Assembly: GCA_013396995.1 (NCBI GenBank)
Contig: VWZP01001727.1
Location: 109,665-173,664, forward strand
DNA: 64,000 nt
Source of the DNA: Dicaeum eximium
Lineage: Eukaryota > Chordata > Aves > Passeriformes > Dicaeidae
Reading direction: 5' to 3'
Shown piece after piece: positions 61,509 to 64,000 of this stretch (positions are counted from its first letter, which is position 1; each line of letters starts with the position of its first letter). The position numbers and the translations under genes are program-made. Below the pieces are notes generated by a model. It saw only the letters and a list, made by a program, of their open reading frames with translations. It was not told the origin of the DNA and did no database searches.

Positions 61509-64000
61509 CTGAAATAGAGAAAAAAAAAAAAGTAATAAGGGAAAGAACAGTTTCCCTCTTTTCCTGATGCAGTGAATTTGGCTACCAGTATATCCTGTTT
61601 TCTCATTTTAAGCACCTGACTTTCAACAGTACAATATACACTTAAGAGTTTGCCATGAAAAATGGTATCCCGTGCATTGGAACAACTTTTAAAAGGTATC
61701 TTGTTGGCAGTAAGTGTGTGAAAGCATACTCCAGCATTTATCTGGCAAAGTGTAATTCTACAACTATCCCACCTATAAAGCAGCATAAACACATCTGTCA
61801 TCTGTACACACAGAGCTATGTGGCTGGCTACAGAAATATAAACAAAGAAAAAAGCTCAAATAAGAGTAGAAACGCCCTCCAGAGTGCACAGCCTGACTGG
61901 TGAGACCAAAGCCGCTCCTCACGCTGCCGCAGGAGGAGACGCTGGAAAGGCTTTTCCTCAGCGTCTGATGTCAAAATATTGCAGCAGCTATTCTGGTGGG
62001 GAATGGGGGGGATTTAGCTCAACAGAAACAATGGTTCCTGCTGTTAGGAAATAAGCGTCCAGAGGAATAGGCTGATTCATGCAGAAAGCCACTAGAAATC
62101 ATTAGAAAACCTTGTGCAGAAAACTGCAGTCAGGGTACTGCAAGGCCTGTGGGGAAGCCAGCTGTTACAACCTGTCCCACAGGCTTAATAATCCTCAGCA
62201 TAAGTAGGGTCCCTTGATGTGGTCACATGTGAGAACAGGGAGTTTTGTGGGTTTTAACCAAGATTTTGTCTGAAATTAAAGAGCAGTTAATAGGTTAAGG
62301 CTATGTGAGAAGGACTTTGTGCAGCACATACTGAGGTCCTTGAAAATGACTTGGTTGAAGTAAATCTGATGTGTCCAAGAGCTTTTTGCCCCTGGACCGG
62401 AGTGAGGACTATCTTATCATGACTTTCTGCACAGTTGCAGATAGTTTGATAAGTTGGAGATACGCTGGACTCTATTATGGCTAACAGTAGTTTATTTTAG
62501 ATCGGTGCTTTCTCTCCGGAATTTTGCTTTCTGTTTTGCAAGGGAACTGGAGTAGAGGGGAAGAGGACAGAGGCAGCCTCTTCCTCTGCTCTGGGTAAGG
62601 GGCAGCAGCACAGGCTCGGTGCGCTGGGGCTTAGAGAAACCTGGCAAGAGCAGGCAGGGAATGCTGCCGTGGCCGAGCAGCACAGCCTGTGGGAGCCTGG
62701 AAGAGCAGGCAGGGAACGCTGCTGTCTGTGCAGCACAGCCTGTGGGAGCCTGGAAGAGCAGGGCAGGGAATGCTGCCGTGGCCGAGCAGCCCCGGGCCGG
62801 CAGCGAGGCCGGGCCCGGCTGCCGCTGTTGAGGCAGAGCAGGAGCAGCCCGGCCTCGTCCTGCTCGGGGTTTGTACCTCAGGAAAGCACCTCTGGCTGCT
62901 CCCGTACTCCCTCAGAGCCCTGCCCAGGGCAGGATTTGGGGTTTTGGTGTGCTTCCCAACTGCGGGTTCATAAACTTTTGAGTCTGCCTTTGAACGCTGT
63001 GGAGTTCCAGGAATTTTCTTCCACCTGTCACCTGCATGTCAATGACTACTGCTAAAAGAAAGAAATTGCCTGTTCAGACTTGTCACCTCCCATGTAAACA
63101 CTCCGAAGGTAACAGCAGATTTCTTCACAAGAGGCTGTCCTGAAAAACTGGATTGCTCCAGGCCATCTGATGTGGAGGAGTCTCATTTTCAAAGGTTTGG
63201 GAAGGGTTTTCCCACTTTTCTTCACTGCCAGCCTTTTGGGGAGCAAAGTCAAGAATACCTCAGCCTATGTTCCCCCAACAGCATGTTCTTTACTCTGGTA
63301 AACCTGGGAAACACAGGTTAAAATAGCACATATAGAGTGGGTTTAAATGCAGATTGTTGGCTGTGTGAGGTGATATGTGAGGGCATGGGATGGTACCCAT
63401 TCCCTGGGACTGCTATTTTCCTTACTGGCTCAAGTGCCTGCTTGAGCTAAGGGCATTTACTTTTCAGCAGTTTATAATTAGTTCTAGCAAATAAAACTTG
63501 GATTAGAAATGACCCAGGAGTCTTTAGAGTTGAAGCAGGCAGAACTGAAATGGGAAGATCACAGCCTAACTGACCAAAGCCTTCAACAAAACACTGCCTC
63601 ACTGTCATAGGACATAGCTCAGGGAAAGGACTTCTGGCTCAAATTCCCCTAAAGGAAGTTTTGTTATCAGCCAGAGTGACTTTTCCTTGAGAAGATTATC
63701 TCAAATAACTGCTAGTTCTCTCCAAAAGCACAGTGGAGCTGAAGTAAACTAGCATTTTGTTATTGAGAAGCTCTTTCTTATCTTTTGTTTTTAGAAGGTG
63801 GGTACAACCAAGCAGCCTATTGTTCTAGGGGAAAACTGCATTCTTCCTCTCCCGTAACAGAACAGCAAACAGCCCTCCCAGGGTCTAGCTGGAGACTTAA
63901 AGGTCGCTGACTGGATTCCTTAAGTTTAGATTCTTGGGGTTTGCTATGTCTCATTATTTTATCTTAAATATTAATATTATGGCAAGCACATTTCCATTAC
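61509..64000. other. Downstream of ALG14; no gene seen apart from repeat
   Basis: Apart from the possible exon at its left edge and the minisatellite, I see no feature. CNN3 is expected beyond the right end of the window by conserved vertebrate gene order. Confidence 0.5.
62646..62791 (+). repeat. GC-rich minisatellite, 53- to 55-bp unit, about 2.7 copies
   Basis: Units start at 62646, 62701 and 62754 with AAGAGCAGG(G)CAGGGAA and continue with GCTGCCGTGGCCGAGCAG and CACAGCCTGTGGGAGCCTGG. Unit 2 differs in the middle, and unit 3 is cut short by a CCCGGGCCGG stretch. The open frames of up to 128 codons over 62492-63055 come from this repeat. Confidence 0.9.

Noticed and set aside
62492..63055. 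Open frames up to 128 codons near the minisatellite
   Set aside because: The repeated residues come from the 53- to 55-bp DNA repeat. All three plus frames and minus frames are open, which points to composition.
1..64000. tRNA, rRNA, snoRNA or microRNA genes
   Set aside because: Reading by eye I found no tRNA-like A and B box pair, rRNA segment or clear snoRNA boxes. A covariance-model scan would be decisive and could still find small ones.

Overview
The window is vertebrate nuclear DNA, most likely from a bird. Its genes are split by GT-AG introns and have CpG-island promoters. The interspersed repeats include CR1 LINE fragments and a solo retroviral LTR of avian type. The ground is otherwise AT-rich and mostly non-coding. 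There are no bacterial-style operons, and nearly all the unspliced open frames are chance frames.

Two protein-coding genes can be rebuilt exon by exon. TLCD4 (formerly TMEM56) lies on the minus strand, with six coding exons from 24826 down to 9673 that join to 262 codons. Its non-coding first exon probably lies in the CpG island at 28.86-29.57 kb, next to a 91-base assembly gap. ALG14 lies on the plus strand, with four coding exons from 43172 to 60770 that join to 212 codons. It encodes the membrane anchor and acceptor-binding subunit of the UDP-GlcNAc transferase that makes the second step of the dolichol-linked N-glycan precursor. Both reading frames stay open and in phase across every junction. 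The order TLCD4 (minus), ALG14 (plus) matches the vertebrate RWDD3-TLCD4-ALG14-CNN3 neighbourhood, so RWDD3 should lie left of base 1 and CNN3 right of base 64000.

Layout: 1-1.86 kb holds a CR1 element split by a solo LTR, plus a 223-bp near-perfect duplication around a single N that looks like an assembly error. 1.9-9.5 kb is AT-rich DNA downstream of TLCD4, with no gene seen. 9.5-29.04 kb is TLCD4 with its introns. 29.6-42.9 kb is the intergenic space between two divergent promoters and holds microsatellites and a pyrimidine-rich tract. 42.9-61.4 kb is ALG14, with an 11.7 kb last intron and a second CpG island just before exon 3. 61.4-64 kb is downstream sequence with one possible minus-strand exon and a GC-rich minisatellite.

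The two genes are neighbours but have no evident shared pathway: one acts on ER glycosylation and the other is a TLC-family membrane protein. I found no clearly new biological system. The most useful leads are the CpG island inside ALG14, paired ZNF143/THAP11-like sites just after ALG14 exon 1, a possible antisense exon at 61.45 kb, and two assembly problems that affect annotation.
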